Positions 16,680 to 24,759 are shown, counted from the first letter of the stretch. The stretch is DNA of 64,000 nucleotides from Pseudoclavibacter soli DSM 23366 (GCF_000423505.1 NZ_AUIC01000004.1:310001-374000); one strand, 5' to 3'. Made by a program: numbers and translations. The notes: a model not told the origin generated them from the letters alone.

Positions 16680-17488
16680 ATGTCTGTGCGCTCGCCCCAT
16701 CTCACCGTGTCTTGGTCGCTGCGAATCGGGCGGGTGATGGCCATTCTTGCCACAGTTGCGGTATTACTCGGTGCACTGCCCCATGTCGGCGGCACACTCC
16801 CGAACAGCCGCCGACGTTCGGCAGCTCGAACGTGGCCGATTCCGCTGATGTACTGAGCGAGGCTGAGACGCAAGAAGTCCAGCAAACTCTGACCGGGCTG
16901 GCTCAACAGCACGGCATCCATCTGCTCGTCGCATACGTGAGCACGTTCGAGTCACCCTCTGACCGCACTGCCTGGACAAAAAAGACCGCCACTCTCAACC
17001 AGCTCGGTGACAACGACGGCGTGCTCGGCATCGCCGTCGATCAGCGCCTCTACGACCTGAATGTGGCCGATGACTTCCCAGTTTCCGCCAGTGACCTGAC
17101 GAAGATTGAGCAGCAGGTCACCTCGAAGCTCGCCGGTGACGATTGGGCTGGGGCTGCGCTCGCTCTCGCCGACGGGGTGTCTGCCGAGGCCGAGCCGAAC
17201 ATCGCCGCTCAGACCAAGGTCGTCGAGAAGCTCAAGAGCGGGCTCGAGGGCATGAAAGAGAAGCTCGTGCAGCTCAAGTCGAAGCGCGACGAACTGGTTG
17301 CCCGACAGAAGTCTGCGGCTGCACAGTCACAGGTGCACGACGCGCTCAAGGCCAAGAACTCACTGTTGCTGATCTCTCGGTGCGCGTCGCTTGTGGCACG
17401 AGACCCACTTCTGGCGCTCACCGAGAGTTTTCAGTCTGCGCGTCGGGTCTCGGATCTCGATACACCGAGCGCATCAGGTATCGACTGA
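16680..17488 (+). pseudogene. TPM-domain protein, frameshifted and truncated
   Basis: The ATG at 16680 has a GAGAGGAG ribosome site and encodes a signal-peptide-like start (MAILATVAVLLGALP), but this frame stops near 16855. The TPM domain continues in another frame from about 16800 (PPTFGSSNVADSADVLS, then HGIHLLVAYVSTFE and NDGVLGIAVDQRLYDLNVAD). After the domain, a coiled coil breaks off near 17350 and ends at 17488 inside the 3' end of the HPP gene. Intact relatives continue through a long helical region to a membrane anchor and glycine-rich tail. One frameshift near 16800 and loss of the 3' half make it nonfunctional, unless the shift is a sequencing error. Confidence 0.75.
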
Positions 17489-17954
17489 GCGCACCACTCG
17501 CGACGATAATCAGTGTTCCGAGCGCAATCTGCCCCATCAAGGGCAGCCACCCCGCGTCAGAGAGCAGAATCGCGATCGGGTCGCCGCCAGCCGGCGGGTG
17601 AGTTACTCGCAATATCGCCATCACTGCCAGTGAAAGCGCCACAGCCAACCCCAGACTCCACCATGTCGTGGGCATGACCGCACGCACCGCCACGCCGATC
17701 AGGGCCGACAGCAGGTGTCCACCGATGACGTTGATCGGTTGCGAAACGGGTGCCTGCGGCATCAGAAACACCAGAATGCACGACGATCCAAAGGCAGCCT
17801 CAAGCGCGGGCATCCCGCTGACCTGGTTCAGCAGAGCAAGCAGCCCAATGGTCACACCGGCGCCGAGCGCCGCGTAGACGACCGTGCGCCACGGCAGTCT
17901 GCCCTGCTCGCGATGCGTCAGGCGACGCCACCATGACCACTTACTGTTGCCCAC
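17418..17954 (-). CDS. HPP-family membrane protein
   Basis: 178 residues with four hydrophobic helices and the family signature RVTHPPAGGDPIA in the C-terminal half, plus GSSCILVFLMPQAPVSQPINV. Some HPP proteins act as nitrite transporters; here the substrate is unknown and no nitrogen genes are adjacent. The C-terminal coding end overlaps the broken TPM gene by 71 bases, which may mark a deletion junction. Confidence 0.8.
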   Translation of the reverse strand: MGNSKWSWWRRLTHREQGRLPWRTVVYAALGAGVTIGLLALLNQVSGMPALEAAFGSSCILVFLMPQAPVSQPINVIGGHLLSALIGVAVRAVMPTTWWSLGLAVALSLAVMAILRVTHPPAGGDPIAILLSDAGWLPLMGQIALGTLIIVASGALSRYLMRSVYRDPRPDAQTENSR

Positions 17955-18098
17955 GCACTCTCCTCTGCCGCCGAGGGCATTATGCCGGGCAGCAGTGTGC
18001 TCAGCCGCGAAAGTTCACGACCCTCACTCTGAACGATAGTCTGCGCTGGCTGCGCCGCACGCTCACTCGACTCGCTGCAGCCAGTCGTACGGGGTCGC

Positions 18099-18530
18099 CT
18101 AGTACATGCCGAGATCAAGCCAGTTGGCGAACAACAGCTGCGAATGCGCTCGCCAGGTGATCTCGACGTCGCTCACATCGGTGCCGGTATAGCGCGAGTG
18201 CGGCGCGCGAAAGTGGTCATCGAACCCGCGCACCAAGGGGTTCGAACGATCGTCGATGGTGCGGTAAAACCGGTCGAGGTTGTCTTTCGACACATTGCGA
18301 GACCCGTGCGACGCCGTCTGCAGAAACTCGACGTCGAGCTGCAACGGAGTGTTGCCCAGCAGCCGAAGCAAATGCACCTCGGTCGCGTGTTTGAGAGGCA
18401 TGAGGTTCAGCATCAGCAGGCGCAGCGCACGAATGTCCTGCCGAAGCGCACGATCGCGACCGATCACAAAGATGTTCTCGGCAGACAGTTCATCAATCGC
18501 GGGCAGCCCCGCCGGCACGCGGATCGGCAT
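18099..18530 (-). pseudogene. metA: Homoserine O-succinyl/acetyltransferase MetA remnant with two in-frame deletions
   Basis: The 143-residue frame is less than half the usual ~300. It starts as MetA (ENIFVIGRDRALRQDIR, LNLMPLKHATEVHLLRLLGN) up to LDRFYRT, jumps to a later block (NPLVRGFDDHFRAPHSRY), then to the C-terminus (TWRAHSQLLFANWL). By family alignment from memory, the first gap removes roughly residues 97-177 with the catalytic cysteine, and the second removes roughly 207-274 with the catalytic His/Glu. The reading frame, ATG and GAGGAGGAAG ribosome site are intact, but first-step methionine synthesis activity is not expected. Confidence 0.85.
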
Positions 18531-18553
18531 ATGTCTTCCTCCTCAGACCGTGA

Positions 18554-18588
18554 GACCCCGCCACAACCGAGTAGGCCGCGGCGGGGTC
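18554..18588 (-). terminator. Hairpin between metY and metA remnants
   Basis: GACCCCGCC (18554-18562) pairs perfectly with GGCGGGGTC (18580-18588) around a 17-base loop. No T-run follows on the minus strand; the metA ribosome site starts about 8 bases after it. It is probably an intergenic or processing hairpin of the former metYA operon. Confidence 0.4.
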
Positions 18589-18603
18589 AGTCGATCGCAC
18601 GTC

Positions 18604-18885
18604 TCAGTCAGTCACAGCACGGTCGAGCGCCTGCGCCAAGTCGGCGATCAGGTCGTCGGGATCTTCGATGCCAACCGAGAGACGAATTGTCTCGGGGCCG
18701 AAGCCGGCCGTCCGCTGCTCGTCTGCGGTGTGCTGCTGGTGTGTGGTGGAGGCGGGGTGAATGACCAGCGATTTCGCGTCGGCCACATTCGCCAACAGCG
18801 AGAAGATCTCGAGGCTCTGCAAGAACAACCAGGCATTGAACGGCGAGAGGGATGCACCAGTGTCGCGCAACAGCCCCGCGCGCGG
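18604..18885 (-). pseudogene. metY: O-acetylhomoserine sulfhydrylase MetY remnant, C-terminal, internally deleted
   Basis: Only the C-terminal region remains: [20 protein letters not shown] runs straight into [19 protein letters not shown], skipping about 85 residues that lie between these blocks in complete enzymes, then [17 protein letters not shown] and [16 protein letters not shown] to the stop. The N-terminal two thirds, including the PLP lysine, is gone; the upstream boundary is set against the next gene's stop at 18896. It cannot make homocysteine. Confidence 0.85.
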
Positions 18886-18895
18886 GATGCCATGC

Positions 18896-19930
18896 TCACC
18901 CCGCGACGGCCAGCCCTGCCGACTCGGGTGCCTGTAGCGCCTGCAGCACGAGACGGCGACAGCGGTCGAACACCTGTGCGTTGCGATCGGCGATCTGACC
19001 GACATAATGGCGAGCGGCGAGCTTCAGGTTGAGCGCCTGGCGACGAGTGACCCAGCGACTCTGGATGCGCTGCACCGGCAGCGTACGCAGATAGTGTGCG
19101 CCAACGAGGCCCGGCCACGACACCGTGCGCCGTGCCGAGCGACGCGGGTCGGTGCGCATGGCTCTGGAGTTCTGCAGGTCTTCAATGCCATCGAGCATCA
19201 CGATGCGGCGGCGGTCATACCGTTCCACACTCTGCCAGGCATGCGAGGCCTTGATCTGCACGCCGATCGCCTGACGTGCGGCGGTGTCGATCACCAGCAT
19301 GTCGGCATTGGCCTCACCCGCGAACCGCTCGAACTGGGGCGGTGCCGGCAGCACCAACACATGGGCGTCACTGCGCGTGGCCTCTAACAAAGCGATGCAC
19401 GCGTCGATCTCGGTGAGCATGCCGGTGTGCCAGGCCCGAAAGCGATGCTGCTCCTCGTCTTCTCCGGCGATATCGCCCAGCGTCATCTCACGCACCTGGG
19501 CAAACAGCATGACGTCGGTGGAGAGCTCGAATCGCGCCTGATCGACCAGCGCACGCAGAGCCGCCTGATCGAGGTCGCCATAGAAGAGCTGGCGCCACAG
19601 CCCCAGGCTGCGCGTGTTCAGTCGATGAAAGCTGAACGCGGTCAGATCGTGCAGCATCGCGTCATCAGCCTCGTCATCACCATGCGCGTCAGACGCAGCG
19701 AGCAGCTCGGCAGACACCCGTTGATACCACTGCAGATACGTGACGCAGTGAGTGGCGAATTCTTCGGGTTGTGGGGCGATGCCGTCGCGCATCCAATCGT
19801 GCAGCAGCCTGCCCCACACCATGCCCTGCTGTTCGGCCTCAGCAGCCAGTGCACTGGTGAATCCGGTACTGAGGCGCTCGTGCTCGGGGCAGTCGCGCTG
19901 ATACCTCGCGACGTAACGGCTGATCTCCAT
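18896..19930 (-). CDS. Unrecognised protein with possible PD-(D/E)xK-like nuclease motif
   Basis: A 344-residue protein I do not recognise. It starts at an ATG with a strong GAGGAGG ribosome site. Residues 1-185 are mostly helical and rich in Glu, Asp and Trp. Residues 190-230 alternate hydrophobic strands with acidic residues: HVLVLPAP, then [18 protein letters not shown], then AIGVQIKAS. The order E201/E206, D210, D215, Q225-x-K227 resembles the core of restriction-endonuclease-like folds with a QxK variant. The last 110 residues are basic (many Arg). No defence partner genes flank it. It is divergent from a small operon, across a spacer with a dyad operator, and directly abuts the metY remnant. 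Confidence 0.5.
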   Translation of the reverse strand: MEISRYVARYQRDCPEHERLSTGFTSALAAEAEQQGMVWGRLLHDWMRDGIAPQPEEFATHCVTYLQWYQRVSAELLAASDAHGDDEADDAMLHDLTAFSFHRLNTRSLGLWRQLFYGDLDQAALRALVDQARFELSTDVMLFAQVREMTLGDIAGEDEEQHRFRAWHTGMLTEIDACIALLEATRSDAHVLVLPAPPQFERFAGEANADMLVIDTAARQAIGVQIKASHAWQSVERYDRRRIVMLDGIEDLQNSRAMRTDPRRSARRTVSWPGLVGAHYLRTLPVQRIQSRWVTRRQALNLKLAARHYVGQIADRNAQVFDRCRRLVLQALQAPESAGLAVAG

Positions 19931-19986
19931 GCTGCCTCCTCATGCCTTGCCGACACTCGTAGTCTGGCACCGCGCAGCTGTAGAGA

Positions 19987-20001
19987 GGTTGTGAGACAAC
20001 C
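19987..20001. promoter_or_regulatory. Inverted repeat in the divergent 18.9/20.1 kb promoter region
   Basis: GGTTGT-GAG-ACAACC is a perfect dyad between the start at 19930 (minus) and the start at 20108 (plus). A plus-strand promoter with TTGTCG (20021-20026) and TAGACT (20046-20051, 19-base spacing) lies downstream, so a bound repressor could control both directions. Confidence 0.4.
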
Positions 20002-20107
20002 GTGCGTTGGATGCACACTTTTGTCGTCTCGTCAGACCGCCTTGGTAGACTCCCTGCACTGCTGCGCCGGATCCCCCGTCACAGTCTCGAACGCAGAAGG
20101 AGCTGAC

Positions 20108-20410
20108 ATGGCCCGCATCGTGATCAACGGACACGCCACCAACACCACATGGGAGATCGCCTCCACGCTCTACGTGGCAGTGCGGCAGGCGATCCGCAAG
20201 GGCCGCACCGAGAGCCTCGTGCTCGAAGGTGCCACCGACAGCGGCGAACTCATCGTGACTTCGCAGATCATCACCGCCAACACCGATGTCTACGTCGAGT
20301 TCTCCAAAGACGAGCTGCCTGCCGAGCAGGCTGAGAGCTACACCACCAACATCGAGGAGTTCGTGGCACGCAACCTGCCCGAAGACCTGCCCACCGGAGA
20401 GGCGGAGTGA
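20108..20410 (+). CDS. Small acidic protein of unknown function
   Basis: A 100-residue protein with a clean ATG and AAGGAG ribosome site. The N-terminal half alternates strands and one helix (MARIVINGHATNTTWEIAS, VAVRQAIRKGRTESLVLEG); the C-terminus is very acidic (EFVARNLPEDLPTGEAE). No family is recognised. Its stop overlaps the GTG start of the zincin gene, so the two proteins are made together and may act together. Confidence 0.65.
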   Translation: MARIVINGHATNTTWEIASTLYVAVRQAIRKGRTESLVLEGATDSGELIVTSQIITANTDVYVEFSKDELPAEQAESYTTNIEEFVARNLPEDLPTGEAE

Positions 20411-20760
20411 GCGTCGAACTTGACGCTCAGGCGTTCGCCGAACTCGTCGACGATGTCTTCGACACCATTCCTCAGCACGTGCTTGACGAGCTTGACAACG
20501 TGGTCTTCGTCATCGAAGACCGGTGCGCCGACGGTTCGACCGATCTGCTCGGCGAATACGACGGCCTGGCACTGACCGAGCGCACCGACTACGGTCTCGG
20601 TGACCTGCCTGACCGCATCGTGCTGTATCGCATCGCACTGCTCGAGCACTGTGCCGACCTCGACGAGCTGCGCCACGAGGTGCATGTGACCCTGCTGCAC
20701 GAGATCGGGCATTATTTCGGGCTCGAAGAGCACCGCTTACACGAACTCGGCTGGGGCTGA
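20407..20760 (+). CDS. Zincin-like metallopeptidase family protein (DUF1025 type)
   Basis: 117 residues ending in HEVHVTLLHEIGHYFGLEEH, a minimal metzincin-like HExxHxxxGxxxxH zinc site. The family (Zincin_1, formerly DUF1025) is widespread in actinobacteria, with no established substrate. The N-terminal acidic part (LDAQAFAELVDDVFDTIPQH) matches the family's start. It begins at a GTG sharing bases with the stop of the upstream small gene. Confidence 0.85.
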   Translation: MSVELDAQAFAELVDDVFDTIPQHVLDELDNVVFVIEDRCADGSTDLLGEYDGLALTERTDYGLGDLPDRIVLYRIALLEHCADLDELRHEVHVTLLHEIGHYFGLEEHRLHELGWG

Positions 20761-20841
20761 GCGGGGCGCTGCCAATAATTCGGCAGGATGCCCCCACTGC
20801 AGACCCAGCCGAGTGCTGGTTGAGCGCGGGTGCGCGTCGAG

Positions 20842-21717
20842 TTACTTCTTGGTCGGGTAGGTGTAGAAGCCCTCGCCCGTGGCAACACCGAGTTTGCCCT
20901 GGTCGATGTAGTTGGTCTTCAGGAACTCAGCAGCGCGAGCGTGCTGCTCACTGCCGGCGTCACCCGCAGCCTTGCTGATGTTGTAGGCAGTGGTCAGCCC
21001 GACAATGTCGAAGATGCGGAACGGCCCGGCAGGTGCGCCCGTGCCAATGGTCCAGGTTTTGTCGACAGTCTCGGGGTCGGTGTAGCCGTCGACCACCAAG
21101 AACAGCGCGGCGTCGAGCAGCGGCACCAGCAGCGAGTTCAGCACATAGCCGGCCTTCTCTTTCTTGAGCACGATCGGCACTTGGCCGATCTGCTCGGCGA
21201 ATTCGATGACCTGCTGAGTGATCTCAGGGCTGGTGGCCGGGGTGCCCTGAATCTCTGCGGTGTTGTGAATCCAGATTTCATTGGCGAAGTGCAGCGAGAG
21301 GAAGCGGTCGGGGCGGCCGGTGTAGTCAACCAAGGCGCTCGGCAGCAGCGTTGAGGAGTTGGTGGCGAAGATGGTCTTCTCGGGAGCCAGTTTGGCCAGC
21401 TGCTCGTAAGTGCTCTGCTTGATGTCGAGGCGCTCGGGCACGGCCTCGATCACGATGTCGGCGTCGGCCACGGCAGCGGCCAGATCTGAGCTGGTGGTGA
21501 TGTTGGCCAGAGCGGCCTGCACCTTTGCGTCGTCAGCGCCGGGCAGCTGGGCTTTGTAGACCTCGGCGAGGTGCGCAAAGCGCTCTTTCGCCTTCTCGAG
21601 GATCTCGTCGCTGATGTCGTAGGCGGTCACTGAAAAGCCGTGATAGGCGGTCTGGAAGATGATCTGCGAACCGAGCACACCGGTGCCGAGGACGGTCACG
21701 TTCTTGAGAGTGGTCAT
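20842..21717 (-). CDS. 3-hydroxyacyl-CoA dehydrogenase
   Basis: 291-residue NAD-dependent enzyme oxidising 3-hydroxyacyl/3-hydroxybutyryl-CoA in fatty acid or butyrate metabolism. The Rossmann motif is GTGVLGSQI near residues 11-19, VIEAVPERLDIK lies near 90-101, and the catalytic region SLHFANEIW carries H143. In the family this histidine is usually followed by Phe/Asn; here it is HFAN, as expected. The C-terminal domain has GYVLNSLLVPLLDAA and GPFRIFDIVGL. Monocistronic, with a dyad overlapping its -10 box. Confidence 0.88.
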   Translation of the reverse strand: MTTLKNVTVLGTGVLGSQIIFQTAYHGFSVTAYDISDEILEKAKERFAHLAEVYKAQLPGADDAKVQAALANITTSSDLAAAVADADIVIEAVPERLDIKQSTYEQLAKLAPEKTIFATNSSTLLPSALVDYTGRPDRFLSLHFANEIWIHNTAEIQGTPATSPEITQQVIEFAEQIGQVPIVLKKEKAGYVLNSLLVPLLDAALFLVVDGYTDPETVDKTWTIGTGAPAGPFRIFDIVGLTTAYNISKAAGDAGSEQHARAAEFLKTNYIDQGKLGVATGEGFYTYPTKK

Positions 21718-21745
21718 GAAGTTGGTCTCCTGTCTTTCTTATGAA

Positions 21746-21763
21746 TGAGACACTCTCAGTCTA
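21746..21763 (-). promoter_or_regulatory. Promoter and overlapping operator-like dyad of the hydroxyacyl-CoA dehydrogenase gene
   Basis: TGAGA-CAC-TCTCA (21746-21758) is a perfect dyad; the minus-strand -10 box TAGACT (21758-21763) abuts it. A repressor bound here would overlap the transcription start. The ribosome site AGGAG follows before the ATG at 21717. Confidence 0.45.
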
Positions 21764-21835
21764 TGGTCTTCAGGCTGTGTCAAAGCCGTGATTGCGCTCT
21801 CTGTGAACTGCCATTTCGCAATGTGTCTCAGCGTG

Positions 21836-22288
21836 TCACACCGGCAGTGGCCGATCGCTCACCACGTTGCGCATCACCAGCGTCGAGCGCAGGCGTTCGA
21901 CCCCCGGAATGCCGGTCAGACGTTCGTCGAATAGCCGCTGATAGTCCTCCAGCGATCGAGTCACCACCTTGACCAGATAGTCAGGTTCGCCGAACAGCCG
22001 CTGCGCCTGCACCACCTCGGGAATGTCTGCCAGTTGCTGCTCGACCGTGGCGAACGTGCTGCTGTCGCTGCGCGAGATGGTCACGAACAGCAGCGCCTCG
22101 AAGCCGAGCCCGGCCTTCTTCGCATTGATCACCGCATGGTAGCCCTCGATCACCCCGCTGGCCTCCAACGCGCGCACCCTGCGGTGACACGGCGACAGGC
22201 TCAATTGCACTCGTTCGGCCAGCTCGGTGATGGATTGTCGACCATCTCGCTGTAGCTCAGCAAGAATCTTCTTATCAATGGCATCCAT
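21836..22288 (-). CDS. Lrp/AsnC-family transcriptional regulator
   Basis: 150 residues. The N-terminal helix-turn-helix (MDAIDKKILAELQRDGRQSI, TELAERVQLSLSPCHRRVRA) is followed by the RAM ligand-binding domain (ALLFVTISRSD, then VQAQRLFGEPDYLVKVVT). It probably senses an amino acid and controls the divergent LysE-family exporter 122 bases away, a common arrangement. The ATG at 22288 is chosen over one at 22318 because the family starts with this segment. Confidence 0.9.
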   Translation of the reverse strand: MDAIDKKILAELQRDGRQSITELAERVQLSLSPCHRRVRALEASGVIEGYHAVINAKKAGLGFEALLFVTISRSDSSTFATVEQQLADIPEVVQAQRLFGEPDYLVKVVTRSLEDYQRLFDERLTGIPGVERLRSTLVMRNVVSDRPLPV

Positions 22289-22410
22289 AGCGAGAAATCT
22301 ACCAAACAAGCCCAGCATTCAGCAGGTTTTTAGCAACACTGCTGGAGCATCCGTCAATACCATTGCTCGCAGAGCGCCACACACCTGGCGCTGCTCGTCG
22401 AGAGGACCGA

Positions 22411-23088
22411 ATGGATACCGCTGCACTGCCCGCGTTCTTCGCGGTGAGCCTCGTGGTGGTGATCACCCCGGGCGCCGACTGGGCCTACATTCTGTCGCAC
22501 GCCACATCGCTGCGCGAGGCCCTGGCAGCCATCGGTGGGTTGCTCGTGGGCTACCTCGGCCATACTCTGCTGGCAGCGGCAGGACTGACGTTGGCGGTGG
22601 CGATGATCCCGGGGATGCTCAGCGCGCTCACCGTCGTCGGGGCCGGCTACCTGTGTTGGCTGGGCGTGCAGACTCTGCGACATCCGGCAACCGCACATCT
22701 TGCTGCCCGGGCGGCCGGCGCCGGGCTGGCCACGGTGACTGCCCCCATCGATCTGCGGTCGATCAGGCCTGCCCCGGCCCGCGCGATCATGTTGCGCGGC
22801 GCAGGAGTCAGCGGACTGAACCCCAAAGTGGTGCTGCTGTTTCTGGCGCTCATGCCCCAATTCGTCAGTGCTGACGCCACGTGGCCGTTGAGCGCACAGA
22901 TTGCCGCCTTAGGAGCCATGCACGTGCTGGCCACCGTGACGTTCTACTGCGCGCTGGCAGTGATTGCCGTGCGCGTTCTGGGAGCACGCCCGCAACTGTT
23001 TCACACCGTGTCGCTGGTGTCAGGCGTGCTCATGCTGCTGCTCGGCAGCGGCCTGCTGGTCGAACAGGTGGTCAGCGCACTGGGCTGA
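22411..23088 (+). CDS. LysE/RhtB-family amino-acid exporter
   Basis: 225-residue membrane protein with about six helices. It starts with the family pattern FFAVSLVVVITPGADWAYIL (ITPG motif) and contains GLLVGYLGHTLLAAAGL and SGLNPKVVLLFLALMPQF. It exports amino acids or analogues; the divergent Lrp-type gene suggests induction by the substrate. The ATG at 22411 has GAGGA upstream. Confidence 0.88.
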   Translation: MDTAALPAFFAVSLVVVITPGADWAYILSHATSLREALAAIGGLLVGYLGHTLLAAAGLTLAVAMIPGMLSALTVVGAGYLCWLGVQTLRHPATAHLAARAAGAGLATVTAPIDLRSIRPAPARAIMLRGAGVSGLNPKVVLLFLALMPQFVSADATWPLSAQIAALGAMHVLATVTFYCALAVIAVRVLGARPQLFHTVSLVSGVLMLLLGSGLLVEQVVSALG

Positions 23089-23116
23089 ATCGCCACGCTG
23101 ACCACCTGCCGAGGGA

Positions 23117-23749
23117 TCAGTCGTCTTCGGGGTCGCCCAGCCGAATCACGCCGTAGTTCCAGCCTTTGCGGCGGTAGACCACACTGGCCTTGCCGGTCTC
23201 GACATCTTCAAAGAGGTAGAAGTCGTGACCAACCAGCTCCATCTGGTCGACCGCTTCTTCGGCAGTGATTCGCTCGGCCGGCACCTCTTTGTGGCGAACC
23301 ACTACAGGCGAGATCACTTCACCATGTTCGGCCTGATCGGCGGCCAGCTGCGCCGGCGTGGGAGTGCCGGCCAGTTCGGCCTCATCGGCCACCGGCAGGT
23401 CTGCGGTAGCCGCAGCGATGTCAGCCAGGGATGGCGCCGGACGCCCCTTCGCCGGCTTACGACGGTCTTTGGAACGTCGCAGGCGCTCGGTGAGTTTGCC
23501 CAAGGCGAGGTCGAAGGCGCTGAAGCGGTCACCGCCCTCAGACTCGGCACGCACCACAGGGCCGGGCGCCACAACGGTCAGCTCGACGCGCTCGCCCAAG
23601 CTGGGCTTCTTGTCGCTGACGTTCGTAACTTTGACTTCGAAGGTCTGTGCGCGATCAGAGAGTTGGGCGATCTTGTCGGCTTTCTGCTCGACATACGTCT
23701 CGAATCGGTCTGAGCGCTTGAGTCCGCGTGCCTGAATGCTGATCTGCAT
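23117..23749 (-). CDS. hpf: Ribosome hibernation promoting factor, long form
   Basis: 210 residues: the N-terminal S30AE/HPF domain (QISIQARGLKRSDRFETYVE to about residue 105), a basic linker (RRSKDRRKPAKGRP), an Ala/Pro spacer and the C-terminal dimerisation domain (ELVGHDFYLFEDVETGKASV, then YRRKGWNYGVIRL). Long HPF joins 70S ribosomes into inactive 100S dimers in stationary phase. The ATG at 23749 follows GGAGG; an upstream ATG at 23791 would add non-conserved residues. Confidence 0.93.
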   Translation of the reverse strand: MQISIQARGLKRSDRFETYVEQKADKIAQLSDRAQTFEVKVTNVSDKKPSLGERVELTVVAPGPVVRAESEGGDRFSAFDLALGKLTERLRRSKDRRKPAKGRPAPSLADIAAATADLPVADEAELAGTPTPAQLAADQAEHGEVISPVVVRHKEVPAERITAEEAVDQMELVGHDFYLFEDVETGKASVVYRRKGWNYGVIRLGDPEDD

Positions 23750-23844
23750 GGCAGCCCTCCTTCGTGTCGTCGGTCGAGCCGAGACCGGCACGACCGGTGG
23801 TAAGTGACTTCATCCTACGCGACCACGCGGCACCCGTGCGTCGA

Positions 23845-24759
23845 TCAGAATCTGGCGAAGATGAGATCGTTATTCAGACCGATGGCCGCACGCGACCCTT
23901 CGCCTGCCGCAATGATCAGCTGTGACGGCGTGATGCCGCGGATGTCACCGGCAGCGTAAACGCCTGGCACGCTGGAGCGTCCGTATTCGTCGGTCTTCAC
24001 TCCACCGAGATCGCCGGCCGTCGGCACCAAGTCGAGCACCACCTGCGGCAGGCTCCACTCGGGCTGCACGAACCCGCCAGTGGCTTCGATGACGGTGCCG
24101 TCGCTCAACTCGACTGCACTCAACCGCCCCTGTTCGCCGTGCAGGTGGGCGATCGGTGTGTCGATCACTTCGATATCACGCTTGGCCAGCGAGGCCCGAG
24201 CCCCGCCGTCGGCCACGCCCGAACCGTTCGTGAGCACCACTTCGCGTTCAGCCCACTGGGAGGCACGTTTGGCAGTATTGATCAGCTCGGGGTTCTCGCC
24301 GATGACCACCAGCGACTGCTCGCGTCGCTCCCAGCCGTCGCAGTGCACGCAGCTGAACACTGTCGAGCCATAGTAGGTCAGCAGATCGGGCACTTCGGGC
24401 AGACGCTCGAGCACACCGGTCGCCAGCAACACCTTTCGTGCCCGCACCTGGCCGCTCGGCCCACCGCGAACACCGCGAACAGTCGCCACAAAGTCGCCGT
24501 CTTCACCGGTGATCGCGTCGACCTCACCCCAACGGAACTCGACGTCTGGGTACTGCTCGAGATCTTGGCGACCGAGTTCGCGCAGCTGCATTGGCGGCGT
24601 GCCGTCGCGGGTGATGAACCCATGCGACATGTAGGTGGCACGGTTGCGCGGACGGTTGCCGTCAACGATGACGACTCGGCGCCTGGCTCTGGCGAGCACG
24701 AGTGCGGCGCTCAGCCCCGCTGGCCCACCTCCGACGATGATGCAGTCGACCTCGGTCAC
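23845..24759 (-). CDS. Thioredoxin reductase-like FAD/NAD(P) oxidoreductase
   Basis: A 304-residue flavoprotein. FAD-binding GGGPAGLSAALVLARA lies near the N-terminus, the redox motif CVHCDGWE near 135-142, the NAD(P)-binding region follows (LVVIGENPE, lacking the usual GGGxSA), and the C-terminal FAD motif is GVYAAGDIRG. The CVHC centre and the altered nucleotide motif suggest a thioredoxin-reductase relative of uncertain partner. The GTG at 24759 is chosen for its GAGAGGG site; a GTG at 24819 that overlaps the gltX stop would add 20 residues and is also possible. Confidence 0.8.
   Translation of the reverse strand: MTEVDCIIVGGGPAGLSAALVLARARRRVVIVDGNRPRNRATYMSHGFITRDGTPPMQLRELGRQDLEQYPDVEFRWGEVDAITGEDGDFVATVRGVRGGPSGQVRARKVLLATGVLERLPEVPDLLTYYGSTVFSCVHCDGWERREQSLVVIGENPELINTAKRASQWAEREVVLTNGSGVADGGARASLAKRDIEVIDTPIAHLHGEQGRLSAVELSDGTVIEATGGFVQPEWSLPQVVLDLVPTAGDLGGVKTDEYGRSSVPGVYAAGDIRGITPSQLIIAAGEGSRAAIGLNNDLIFARF

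Noticed and set aside
16664-16800. Start at 16664 for the TPM gene, which would avoid a frameshift
   Set aside because: Its first 45 residues are Cys/His/Arg-rich and not a signal peptide, whereas the 16680 frame has both a ribosome site and a signal-like sequence.
20761-20841. CTGCC/GGCAG hairpin as terminator of the zincin operon
   Set aside because: Only 5 bp with no T-run; too weak to call.
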